Shown: piece by piece, positions 1-11,253 of the stretch
How positions within the stretch are numbered: the stretch's first letter is position 1
How the letters are laid out: each line of letters opens with the position of its first letter
Program-made: the position numbers and the translations under genes
From: Dinochytrium kinnereticum
Taxonomy: Eukaryota > Chytridiomycota > Chytridiomycetes > Chytridiales > Chytridiaceae
Length of the DNA stretch: 26,427 nucleotides
Reading direction: 5' to 3'
Assembly: GCA_027604005.1 (NCBI GenBank)
Contig: JADGJT010000241.1
Coordinates: 7,815 to 34,241, forward strand
Notes under the pieces: generated by a model
Seen by the model: the letters and a program-made list of their open reading frames with translations, nothing else
What the model was told of the DNA's origin: nothing
The model's database searches: none

Positions 1-130
1 CCGCCGCCTCCGCTGCCCGCCCCGGCCCTCCCCCACTCGCCCCCGGCCCCCGCCCCCGGCCCCGCCCGGCTCGCCCGCCGCCCCCCGCCCTGGGGCCCCC
101 CCCGCCCGCGCCCCGCCCCGGCGCAGCGCG
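1..130. other. C-rich, nearly A/T-free window edge
   Basis: The first about 130 bases are almost entirely C and G, with long C runs on the + strand. They stop abruptly at ordinary intron-like sequence (a T-rich tract and an acceptor AG at 169-170). No reading frame here matches the kinase domain expected upstream of the first recognisable exon. It could be a contig-end or assembly artefact, a low-complexity intron, or a real GC-rich element. Sequence alone does not decide. Confidence 0.6.
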
Positions 131-170
131 TTCTTTCCGTTTTCTTTTTGATTTTTAACCAAACTCCTAG

Positions 171-3100
171 TATACCGAAAGCGGTTTCTGACGCTGTGTG
201 CAAGTTGATGGAGAAGGCTCCAGAGAACAGGTATAAATACAACAAGCGTCCTTCACATGCTGATACGTAACCCATCAGGTATCAATCAGCGTTTGGCATA
301 CTACGCGACATGACGTACATTCACAAGATCTTGCGGGAGGAGCGGGCTGAGGAGGCGTATCGGATTTTGGAGAGAATGGATCTTGGGAGGTGGGACGTGT
401 CAACGACGTTTGAGTTTCCAGAGAGCCTTGTGGGGAGGGAGGAGGAGTTGGAGAGGATGTTGACGCATTTCAGGCGTACTTATGAGGAGAGACAGTCAGG
501 GCTTCTTGTTGTGGCTGGTGAGAGAAATGCGATTTTTCATGCAGCTTTATTATTATTATCTTTTTTGTTTTCTCCCTAAAGCCCTACCATGATTAATTCT
601 TATTTTGCTGCGTTCAGGTCATTCTGGAATCGGAAAGTCCATGTTTGTAAGGGAGATTCAGAAACATATGACTGGAACGCGTGGGATGTACTTGACCGGA
701 AAATGCGATCAGATTCAGACGCGGCCACTTGCATGCTTCATCGAGGTAAGTGTTTGAGTTAAACGTGATGAGAACAAAACTGATGGTTTTAAAGTGTTTT
801 GAGGAAGCGTTGAAAAAGATTCTCGCAGGCTCAGAATCAGAGTTAACATTATTCCGCGCTAAAATCCCAAAACGCGTTCGGAGACATGAACTTCTTTATC
901 AATGCCTTCCAGATATGGAGACTATTGTCCCCCCTGTTGTGAAATGCCAGCTGGAGCAGGATCCCGAGCGTTCAAAGAGAGAGGTCTCCTTTCGGAGGAC
1001 ATCGTCTTCTATAACAGGAGATACAACTAGCTTAAGAAGACGGGAGCTTCGTGACGCAGGGTTTTCAACAATCCCAGAGTACTCACAGGGCTCGTACAAT
1101 CTTGCACAATCCCAACTTCACCTGAACCAAGCATTTTCGGACCTCGTCTCCGTGTTCGCCATGACGGAAGCATTAGCTTCAACGAGCCTTTCCGCTCCGC
1201 GATCATATTCATACATGGACAGCCCGACTTCACTAGGCAAAATATCCATGGATAAATCAGGGTCACATCTCAACACCGACACCAACTCCTCTTTATGTCT
1301 CTTCCTGGATGACCTGCAATGGGCGGATCTAGCGACGTTATCGCTGTTGGAGTACATGCTTGTCACGGCAAGGTGCAAAGGGGTGTTTGTGATCGTTGCT
1401 TACCGCGACAATGAGGTTGTAAAAGGCCACCCGCTTTTGAATACCATTGAGACGATATCGAAAAAATCGGAGGCGAAGGTTGAGGCTATTTCGTTGGGGC
1501 CTTTAAAACAGGAAACTGTTGCTAGATATATTGCTGAGACGGTTAAGGCGGAGAATGTAGAGGATGTTAGGGATTTGGCGGATTTGGTTCATTGGTCCGC
1601 GGTAAGTAGTTTTTTTTGTGATATTCAATGAGATTAGAAAAGGGTTTGACTTTAACCCTATGTGTGTCTCTTTTAGCAAGGGAATCCGTTTCACATCAAG
1701 CAGGTAACCTGGATTTCCCTTTGTTTTTTCTTTCAGCAACCCTAAGTTCTGTTTCTTCTTCCTAAATGCATTAATCTTAACCTCTTTGGCAGCTTCTTAC
1801 GTCATTGTATGAGGACAAGCTATTCACAGTGAAAACAGTTCAAGAAAATAGTTCCGCGACTCCAGACTCAAAGTTTAGCAAGATCTCTTTAGTTCCCGAC
1901 ATGCAACGGATACGAGAGTCAATTAAGTAAGTTTACTTCATATTTTCTTCAGCATTCATTGATATTAATCATTGTATAAAGAGCTTCTGACGGTATTGTA
2001 GAATTATTGGAGAAAAAACTTTGCACTTTAAGTCAATCCACACATAATGTTCTCCAATATGCGGCCGTGATGGGAGCTTCATTCTCTATGCCAGTTATCG
2101 CCTCAGCTCTGAAGTGCTCCATAGCCTCTGTTATTCCAGCAATGAATGAGGCTTTATCAGCAGGATTGATAAGCCCTTTAACCCCATGGTCATCGCGGTT
2201 GCTGGAGGGTATGGATGATGAGGTTTTGGACAGGTTAAGCAAGATCGATTGCTTAAAGTTTCGATGGATTCATGATAAGATGCAGCAAGCGGCTTTCGGG
2301 AACATCTTGAGAGAGGAGATGCTATCAATTCATCTAAAAATAGGCACTGTTCTCCTCGAAGAAGTCATGATAAGATCACCGACCTATTCATTAGAGACTG
2401 AGGCCGACTCAATCCCCCAAAACGAAAGGCAGGCTATCCTCGAGATCGCTGACCACTTTACAAGATCCTCCGACCCAAAGTTTATGGAAACCCTCCAGAG
2501 CTCTCAGAGAGACGATATCGCCAAAGTTCTGTTCCAGGCTGCCAGATTGGCTTTCAGCACAGGGTCTATGGATACTGCGCAGCGGTTCTTCCTGTCAACT
2601 ATTGCTTTTTTAAGTGCAGACGGATGGACACGCAAGACGGAGGGCGAGTTTTACTACATGATATCCTATGAGTCTCATCTTCGGGGACTCATTACCTCAA
2701 CTTTAAACAAAGACACCGTGGTTTCAATAACGTTGTTTGAGGATGCGATGAAGGGGGTTAAGAACAATGAGGATAAAGCTAGAATCCTTATTGAAGAGTC
2801 GATCAGAAGAAGCTTTGTGGAGCCAACTAGGTGCATGCAACCTCTTAAAGATGCTTTTAGAGCGATCGGGTTGGGGTTTTTAGCGAGTCCATCGACTTTG
2901 AATATCTTAAAGTACACTTTTAAGTAAGGATTTTATTTCGTTTTATTTTAAGTGAAATGGATTTCTAATTGTATTTTGAGGGCTCGAAAGCTCCTGAAAA
3001 AGTACAGCAAGGAGGATGTGTTTTCCTTTCCGGAGGCGTCTCATCCAAAGGATCTCTTGGTTTTGAAGATTTTGACCCAAAGCATGAGGTATGTCGACGC

Positions 3101-6100
3101 ACTCATTGCTTTGAGCAGACTAACACTGCGATTTCTCTGTACTTAATATATATATAACATCAAGTGTTTCGTATGGGTAAGAGAATTAGGGATAATAATT
3201 TTCCTAACATATGCAAGGCTCGACAGCAACATAACTTTGCAGACCGGGCTTTACTTGATCGTGTACCAATTCACGATGAATATTCGCCATAGATCATTAC
3301 CTGCGGGTAATTTGGGAATTCACACAATCAAAGAACCGCACTAACACTTACGATATATCTTTTTAGGCATCCTTACACTTTCTGCGGCGCTGCACGTTCT
3401 TCGTTTGCTTACAACAGACGACCAAAAGCACATTTTCGGCCTGATCTCAATGCTGGCAGAGGCATATCCGAAGACGCCTGAGACCATTACTGCGCAATGG
3501 GGAAATTACTCCTCGATCGTCATTTACTTTGAAGATTATGGAAAGTTTATAGATGTGTTTTACGATCTGTTCTATATTGGAGTCAAGGAGGCAGGCGAGC
3601 AGGCTTCTTCAAATTATTGTATATTCCTTTGGGCCATCGCGAGACTTTGGAGGGTTAGTTGTCATATTGCCAAGTCGCCCGAACTTATGTATTTATAGAA
3701 TCAACGACTCCATTTGTTGCAGGAGGAATCAGGCCGGTTGGCTTTTGCTCTATCATTCACGAACAGAGGCTACTTTCGCCTAGCCGTCAAATGGGCAGGG
3801 GAGCTTATTGAAGGCCTTACCTCTTCGGACTTAAGATTGTTTAAATGGACTAGTACTTTACAATCAGACGAGGTGTACATCCAGATCATGGCAAAGCCGA
3901 AGAAAGAGCTTCCACATGCGATTTTTGGAAGCATGTGAGTTTATTTTATCTTGAGTATTCAGACAAAATCTCACTCCGTTGAAAGCATCTCCACCTGGGC
4001 CCTCTTCACGAGAAATTTTGATGAAATGTCTAGGATCATGGACGAGATTCGCCCAGTCCGCACGTCTGCAATCAGCACGACATTAGAAAACAAGCAATAC
4101 CCTTTCTTCGAGGGGATAAGTAGCCTCGCCATCCTGCTCCGCGAAAAGGAGACCGAGAAAAGCACAAGAGTATTGAGCAACAGTAAATCCAAGCGCCTAC
4201 ATCGCAAACTCATTCAAAAATCTCTCAAAGTGATTGAGGGTTTCGCGAAAACAACTCCATCGACAGATCTCCACCGATGCTATCTTCTCAAGGCGGGCAT
4301 TGCGAGTTTGAATGGAGATAAAGCCACGGCTATATCGCTGTACAGTGCGGCTGGTGAGGAGGCTGTGCGAAATGATTTTTTGTTTGAGGCAGGACTCGCC
4401 TATGAGCTTTTGGGAGAGCATATGATCAGGGAGAGATTTCCGGTAGACTCTTACAGGGGTGTTCTTCTTCGTTCTTTCGCTTATTACGAAGAATGGGGAG
4501 CTGAAGCGCTCACCGCGGATCTAGTGAGAAAGTATCCGATACTGAGCCAGCAGAATCGAACACGTCATATAGATATGATGGCCTAGGGGAACCCGAAGCA
4601 AGAGCAAAAAATTGGTGGACAGGAGGATCCCGCAACTTACCAATTCCTAGCGACTGGAACGGCCATTAAAACCACTGACAATTGTCTTAACGGAACAGGA
4701 GCCCAAGATGCCCTTGATTTTGGATCTCTGATCAAGGCGAGCCATCAGATCTCAAAGCAGGAAAACCTTTCTTCAATCCTTCGTGAGACGCTTAATGTCG
4801 TGTTGGAGAACTCTGGGGCGATGAGGGCAGTGGCGTTTAAAGCGGAGTCGATTGGATCCCCTGAGGGAGGATTTGAAATCATGTGTGAAGCCAACGTGAA
4901 GAATAAGTTACAGCTTGCAGAGGACGGAGATCTGGGACTACAAAATGAGACATCTCCGATGTTGGATAAAAAGCAAGAAATTGAGCTATTCATTGAGGAG
5001 GATGTGGCAGAGGAATGTGTTGAAAGATCCATGGCATTGCCAGAGAAGCTTGTAACCTATGCAGCGAGATGCAATAAGACTCTCGTCTTTAAGGATGTCA
5101 TGGGCACAGAGTTTGCCTCCGATCCTTACTTCAAGGGAACGAATGTTAAGAGCGCTCTTTGCTTTTCGTTGAGGAGCCAGGTGGGGAAAAGCCCTGGAGT
5201 GCTGGTTTACTTGGAGCATCCTGCGTCTGGTGTGTTCACGGAAGGGAGAATTCAAGTTCTGGAGATACTGCTAAAGCAGGCTGCGCTTGACGTGGAAAAA
5301 GCACAGACGCATGAAGCTGTCAACAAGTTTGTCCCATCGGAGCTTCTTTCGCTGATAGGAATTAAAACAATAACTGATGCTCAACTCGGTGATATGGTTC
5401 AAAGAAAGGTAAGACTATTGGAGTCTTTTTTTAGTACGGCGCTGTCGTTCACGTTGCAATGAATGACTTGTTTTTCCCCCCTGTAAGATGGCTGTTTTTT
5501 TTGCTGATATCAGAGGATTCACTTCGATATCGGAGAAGCTCACTGCCAAACAGAACTTTGAGTTTGTCAATAGCTTACTCACAGTTCTTGTGCCAAAGCT
5601 AGAGGAGGTATGTACAGATCTACATTCAACTGTATCACTTTAACCACCAATCCGCTTAATTAGCACGGCTTGGTCATAGATAAGGTATGGGCCTTCTGTT
5701 CGTTATCCATGTTCTAACTTGACACACGTACAACCATTCCTTCAGTTCATTGGTGACGCAATGTAAGCCTCCTCTCTCCTTCAAAAACCAAACAAAAACG
5801 TCGAGCTTACAATACTTTCTATTCACCGATCTAAACAGAATGGCGCTCTCAGCCTCCGACTCGAAGAACATTGAAAAGAGTTCAGAGAATGCCGTAAGGT
5901 ATGGTCATCATATTCATATTAAAGAAATTGAAAATAATTCATAGGGCCGCGATTGCGATGCAACATGCATTGGGATCTTACAATGCAACGATATCGAAAT
6001 TCAGGTGGGGCCATCTTGTCCGAAACATCAGGATTGGCGTCGGAATTCATACAGGGACCGCCATGCTGGGTGTGTTGGCTTTTATTCACTCGAAATCAAT

Positions 6101-6771
6101 CAAACCTACTCATGATTGACCATGCAATTTCAATTTTTTATCACAAATAGGTCTTGTTGGTAGTTCGGGCAGGCTTAATGTCACAACAATATCAGGTATA
6201 TTGCTCTCGTTGGGTTTCTATTTCTGACGTCTTCTATTCTAAATTATTTATTGCCTTCAGACACCGTCAACACAGCCTCGCGTATAGGTAATATTCTGTT
6301 GTTGTCGTTTTTTACTAAGGTATTAATCAGAGAGAGTAACAAACACCAATTTTGCTTTCCTCCACACTTCCCCTCCAAATAGAATCAATAACAAAACTCT
6401 ACTCAGCAACCGTCCTGATCTCCGAAATAACCCACTCCCATCTTCCACTCCCACCTCCGTTCCAAACCCGACTAGTCGACGAAGTGATCCTAAAGGGCCA
6501 AACCAAACCTCTCAAGCTCTACGAAGTGATCGACGCGGAACCGGACGACCATATACGTCAGAGGAAGCTGGACACCCTTGGGGAGCATCAGATGGCTATG
6601 GCCAAGTATAGATCTGGAGAGGTTCGGCTCGCGCTAGGTTCATTTGAGAGAATCTTAGTAGACTTTCCTGAGGATGAGGTGTGCGCGATGATGGTGGACA
6701 GGTGTAAGTGGTGGCTGGAGAGGGAGTTGCCTGTGCCTTGGAACCCGGTTTGGGTGATGAAGGAGAAATGA
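171..6771 (+). CDS. STAND ATPase-GAF-class III adenylate cyclase, 5' partial, multi-exon
   Basis: C-terminal about 1,730 residues of a large cAMP-producing signalling protein. Proposed exons: 171-230, 279-517, 618-745, 795-1601, 1677-1703, 1793-1926, 1982-2923, 2981-3088, 3218-3306, 3367-3653, 3723-3934, 3986-4523, 4587-5408, 5488-5607, 5664-5684, 5746-5762, 5839-5898, 5945-6069, 6151-6195, 6261-6287, 6383-6771; all phases agree. The start (IPKAVSDAV...ENRYQSAFGI) matches the linker after the kinase domain in bacterial-type kinase-ATPase fusions, so a Ser/Thr kinase probably lies beyond the left edge (inference). ATPase: Walker A GHSGIGKS (517 and 618-640), Walker B FLDDLQWAD (1302-1328). Helical-repeat region about 2004-4520, then GAF about 4720-5300. 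Cyclase 5330-6540: metal-binding Asp in FADIRGF (5506) and IGDAI (5755), purine-specifying Lys (5682) and Asp (6195/6261), transition-state Asn (6269) and Arg (6281). The Lys/Asp pair predicts ATP, hence adenylate rather than guanylate cyclase. The TAG at 4584 is the only inconsistency. Confidence 0.85.
4524..4586 (+). other. Ambiguous 63-nt intron containing an in-frame TAG
   Basis: The frame is open on both sides of a TAG at 4584-4586. A GTGAGA donor at 4524 and a CCTAG acceptor at 4585-4586 define a phase-0 intron of exactly 63 nt, which removes the stop and keeps the frame. Against this, the bases it would remove encode VRKYP, which resembles the conserved end of the helical region in related ATPases. 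Alternatives are weak GTCATA-donor introns (4564-4602 or 4564-4650), or a real nonsense codon. Confidence 0.5.
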
Positions 6772-7070
6772 GGGTCCCTTTCTACTTATTTTTTTCTTCC
6801 TTGTAAGAAAAATGTATATAATATATTGTATTTACTGGAAAAACGAAGGCTGGCACATCTCCATGCACTCAACTACTGCGCCAGGCAGTCCAAGTTGATC
6901 CCTCCTTTTCTCGCACCGCACCTCCCTCCCCCCTCAAAAACAAAAAAAACAAAACAAAAACAAAAGCGAGCCGCGACCAAAAAAACGAAAAAAAGATTAA
7001 AAAAAACTATCCACCGAGATCATAATATAAAGAAAAACAACCGCGATACGTAGAAAGAACCGAAAAAAAT
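6772..7070. other. Convergent 3' intergenic region, A-rich
   Basis: Lies between the tail-to-tail stop codons of genes 1 and 2. Just after gene 1 there is a TATATAATATATTGTA stretch that could serve in 3'-end formation. It is followed from about 6938 to 7070 by A-rich runs on the + strand (T-rich on the - strand). The open frame across it is simple lysine-rich sequence with no gene-like features. Confidence 0.5.
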
Positions 7071-10000
7071 TCAATCCGTAAACTCATAAACTCCATCAAC
7101 AAGCTGCCATTCTCCCTCCGCCATAGCTGCAGCCTCCGCCTCGGCCTCCCTTTCCCTCTCTCGTTCCCTCTCTCTCTCCGCCTCTCTTTCCCTCTCCGCC
7201 TCTCTCTCCCTTTCCCTCTCCTTCTCCCTCTCCTTTTCCCTCAAGAGCCTCTCACGGGCCCTGACCCTCTCCTTTTCCCTCTCCTTCCACCCAGCATAAA
7301 TCTCGGATAAGAATGGGACGGGGGATGTATCTCCTCCAGTTCCCGGATACTGTCCAAGAGGAGACGACGGAGATGATGACCTCGTGGCGGTTGAACTCGC
7401 CCTGGACGCTACAGACGGCCCGCGAGACATGGGAAGCGGCACAGGGGTTACCCCCGATTGAGTTGAAGTGTTAGAGGGAGTCGGAGACGGATTGTTCGAA
7501 TAGTAGTATGCCACAGAGCTAGAGGATGACGAGGATGTCACGCCATGAGGTGGTGGGGTCGGAGTAAGAGGGGATGGAACCGTGGTCAAGGATCCTCTTC
7601 TCCTCGACAATAGCTCAAAGGATCTCCTCGGCGCTGCTATCTCAATAGCGGCGGACGACGAGGACGACGCAGATGCGACAACCCCAAAAGCCCCACCTCC
7701 ACTTTGAGCCCTAGAATGGCCTCCATTCCTTCCCCTCCCTCCAGGTGACGAAGCCGACCTCTGCGAATCCGTGTAATAGTACTGCGGCCTCGGTGAAGTG
7801 CTAGACGGTCTCAAATGAGCCAAAACAAACGCCGCGGCCGATGAGATGGAGACCCCGGAACCGCCATCTGAAGCAGACCCATTCGAACCAATTGAAGTTG
7901 CTGTTCCAGGTCTCTGAGGTAAATCAGCAGACCTTCTGGGAGGCGCAAGGGATGACGAGGGCCTTCTGAATTGCAGCAAACTGTTAGGAGGCGCGGCCTT
8001 GGTTGGTGAAGGAGATGATGCATGCCCCGAAGGACCATGTATGTAAACGGCTCGCTGGAGCTGTTGCTGTTGCTGGTGAAGAAGGTGTTGATACTGGACA
8101 CTCGTCGTCGGGCCATGGTAAGGAACCGCAGAGGTGGATGATGTCGCGGAGGAGGAAGAAGAGGATGAAGGCGATGTAACCGAGGATGAAACCGCACCGC
8201 TTGACAAAAGAGGTGCAGACACAGGGCCCTTGGACATAGCCAGTAAATGAGCAACAGCCGTCTTTTCCAAACCATACGCAGCGGCCGTCGTTGGCCCTGC
8301 ACTCGAGGGAACAGCCGTAGCGGAAGAAGACGAGGAAGAGACAGGGCTTTGGTTGACGGGTAATGCAGAGCTCTGAGCACCGTATCCAGATATACCTCTC
8401 ATGGCCATTAACATGCTAGCCGAAGTAGGCTGTCTAGGGCTAGGGGACGGTGGTGCTGAGGTGCTAGTCGGTGTCGTGCTTCGAAGGAGGAGTGGAAGGG
8501 GCCCAGCTTTTGAAAAAATCTGCGCCGTCCGGCTTCGCCTATGGTCGGACCTGGTCGAGCCCACTGGGGAAGGTGGCTCAACCTCTGCCGAGGTATTGAC
8601 CTTCATCCCATCTCCAGCGCCATCACTCAAGTCCTTCGATAATCCCATTCCATTCTCTTCTGATTCTTTATCGTCCGATGAAGGTCCCTCTTTTGCCCCC
8701 TTTGTATCTAAAGATAGATGTGCTATTGGCGGTGTGGCTTCCGGGGTGATTGGTGCCGCACCAAGACGCGGGGCTGGACCTGGTACCATCCTAGGAGACG
8801 AGGACGAGGAAACAGTGTCTCTGGGAATAATTCTTCGGAGTGGGCCGCGTGACATCATCTATCACAAAAAAAGAACCAAAAAGAAAAAAGACAAGAAGAA
8901 AAAGGGAAGAAAAGGTCAGATTTCAAAAAAAGAAAAAAGGACAAGATCATATAAAAAAAAAACCAAAAAAAACCCACCTGCCCATTCTCAACCATCCCCA
9001 CCGAATCCGTAACTCCATCCACCTGACCAGCAGTCTCTTCACCCCCCTCCTCACCAACAAAAGCTCTCCCAATCTCATCCGCAACTGGATCACCTCCTGC
9101 CCCAGCAGCCCCCCTAAGAAGCGCATCAAACAGTCGCCTCTCAACTTCTAAACCCACAGGTGAAGCAGGCAAAGGCATAGCTTCAGGCAAGGCCAAAACA
9201 CCAAGACTCCCGGAAGCAGGAGGTGAAATGACCTCGTCATCCATTATCTCGTCGTTGAACCGTTCGTCATCAGGGAAAGCGTGCTGGTCTGTATAGTCCG
9301 CAACCGCGGCGCGTAAAAGGAGGTGAAGCGCCGCAGCGGAGGATGCGGGTGCGGCTGCAGAGTTTGATGAGGCCGGGGTGTCTAATGATAGTGCGGGTTT
9401 TCCAGAAGGCTGAAGGAGAAGGTGGGGCATCATGGCCGTTGTGGGAGTTGAAGCTGGGGTAGGTGGTGTCTGGAAAGATGACGTAGGTGCAGGCTGCGTT
9501 GAAGATTGCGAAGAGGCGGACCGCGTCATCGGAATTCGATGTTGATAAGCCGCAATAGCCTGAGCCACGGCAGCTCCTAAGCTCCCGATCGCTTGTTGCT
9601 GTTGCTGATGTTTCGAGCCTAAAGCCGGTGCCGGCGAGGTGGAAGGTGTTGGCGTGGTCCCACGAGACTGCTTCACAGGCTTAACGAACCCAACTGGTGA
9701 CTGCTGAACCGGGGGAACAGGTGATTCTGCCAGTCTGAGCGCTGGCGGGGAAGACGGCAATCCCTCCATCCAAGATCTTCTTCTCCTCTTCGACGCCGAA
9801 ACAACTATTATGGGGACTTCGAAAAAGATGTGCGGATCCGCTCCCCAAAGGTCCATGTTCATATCGAGACGCAATACCAGGCGGTGGGAAACCCTCAGAT
9901 CCTGGTGAACAACTGTTGGGTTGACTTCGGTCAAAGGTACCTGAAGAGTGAGACGTGTAGGAGTCGGAAGAGAAGGGGTAGGGGAGGCCAGGGGAAAGTT

Positions 10001-11181
10001 GAGCTCGGCGTGAAGTTGCTGCTGAGTAAGGGAGCTGCGGCGATGGAACTCGTTTGCAGAGTCATCGACACGCTGCTTGACACCCTTGCCGAGCACAGAC
10101 TCCTCTTTATACATCTTCGCTTGATTCGGAATCCCACAGCTGCAGACATTAAAAAAAGATGTCAATAAAAAAAACACACATCCGAATAGAAACGGAAGGC
10201 GAACACCGACCTGTAGGCTCTTTTCTCCTTCACATAAACCTTAACCCCAGCCAGGCACCCGACAATATCTCTTGAAAGTGCACCAACCTCCACCCCAACT
10301 TTCACTACCGCATCTTCCACAAAAGCCTCATCAGGAGCCGAAATCTTAATCCTATAAAGACTCCCAGGATCCCTCAAGGAGTGTTCCACAGCCGGCAATC
10401 CCCTCGGACGAGCCCTAACCACCCTTAACGGAAACACTGGCGAAGTAACGTCCGTAACCGGTACCAATCCATTCCCGGCAGACCTTCTGGAGAGCCTCGC
10501 TCGAATCCCATACTCCACCTTCCCATGGTTCAGCTCAACGCTTGGAGGGAGTGAGAGCGGAACTGGGATGGCAAATGACCATTCATGGTCTCCTGGTGCC
10601 AGTTCCTCAGGGTCCATGGGAGTTCGAGACCACAAGATGATGGTTCGATCCAACAAAGTCCTTGAAACCGGTTGCACCCCCGCAATGTCCGGGTTCACCC
10701 AATGCATGGCCCCAATCGCATGAACAAGCAGCTTCCCAGAGATGTGAACGGAAAGTTCATGAGCGTTTGAGAGCGGTTTACTGAGCGAAAGGGTGACCTT
10801 TCCCGTAATGATATGAGAGGTGGGAGAAGATGACGAGATAGATGCAAACGACGCCGACGAGGACGCTGAGGATGACAATGGGAGAGGTTGCGGTGATATC
10901 GAAGATTGATTTTGGGATGCCGATGATCCAGATGCAGCGCTTCCACTTCTCTGAACGGCGGGACCAGTTGAGTTCCATGGGTAATGAGGGTGAGCAGGTG
11001 CGAGGTCCGGCAACTCTGCAACGTTCACCGGCCCCAGTCCCACTCCCAAACCCTGCCCCCCTTGCTGCTGATACTGCAGCAGAGGAGAAGAGGAACCTGT
11101 CGTTGCAGCATTTGCCCCAGGCCCATCCAGGGTGATGCGCAGAGACGCTGACGATGAAAAGGCCTTCTTCCCCACCAGCAT
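7071..11181 (-). CDS. Arrestin-domain protein with low-complexity insertions and Glu/Arg-rich tail
   Basis: Alpha-arrestin-like adaptor of about 1,306 residues; fungal members link membrane cargo to ubiquitin ligases. Exons (-): 11181-10211, 10139-8978, 8858-7071; introns 71 and 119 nt, total divisible by three. ATG at 11181 is the first ATG after the TTCC microsatellite and precedes a first beta strand (ASLRITLDG). About 100 Ser/Gly/Gln-rich residues follow before ITGKVTLSLSKPL (about 126) resumes an arrestin N-fold with HEWSFAIPVPLSLPPS. The C-domain begins near YRIKISAPDEAFVEDAVVKV and runs into exon 2 (LTLQVPLTEVNPTVV, FFEVPIIVVSA). The rest is Ser/Pro-rich and ends with EREREAERE-type helix and EWQLVDGVYEFTD. 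I see no PPxY motif, so recruitment of a Rsp5-type ligase would need another route. The family call is firm; the subfamily is unknown. Confidence 0.8.
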
Positions 11182-11186
11182 TCCTC

Positions 11187-11253
11187 TTCCTTCCTTCCTT
11201 CCTTCCTTCCTTCCTTCCTTCCTTCCTTCCTTCCTTCCTTCCTTCCTTCCTTC
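11187..11253. repeat. (TTCC)16 microsatellite
   Basis: Sixteen perfect TTCC units from 11187 to 11250 followed by TTC. On the - strand this is (GGAA)n and ends six bases before the proposed ATG of the arrestin-like gene at 11181, so it sits in its 5' UTR or core promoter. The frame through it would encode repeating EGRK and is open upstream only to a GTG, so I treat it as noncoding. Confidence 0.95.

Noticed and set aside
2924..2952. A 29-nt intron (or 27-nt insert with two in-frame stops) in the cyclase gene
   Set aside because: A 57-nt GT-AG intron 2924-2980 restores phase exactly (YTFK|ARKLLKKY) and includes a CTAAT branch-like site, so no ultrashort intron or frameshift is needed.
3935..3955. 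A 21-nt ultrashort intron
   Set aside because: An intron 3935-3985 of 51 nt keeps phase as well, has a size like its neighbours and joins sensible sequence (SI|STWALF).
8401..9012. Open frame of 203 codons on the + strand
   Set aside because: It lies opposite the arrestin-like coding exon, has shadow composition (Ser/Gly then Lys-rich) and resembles no family.
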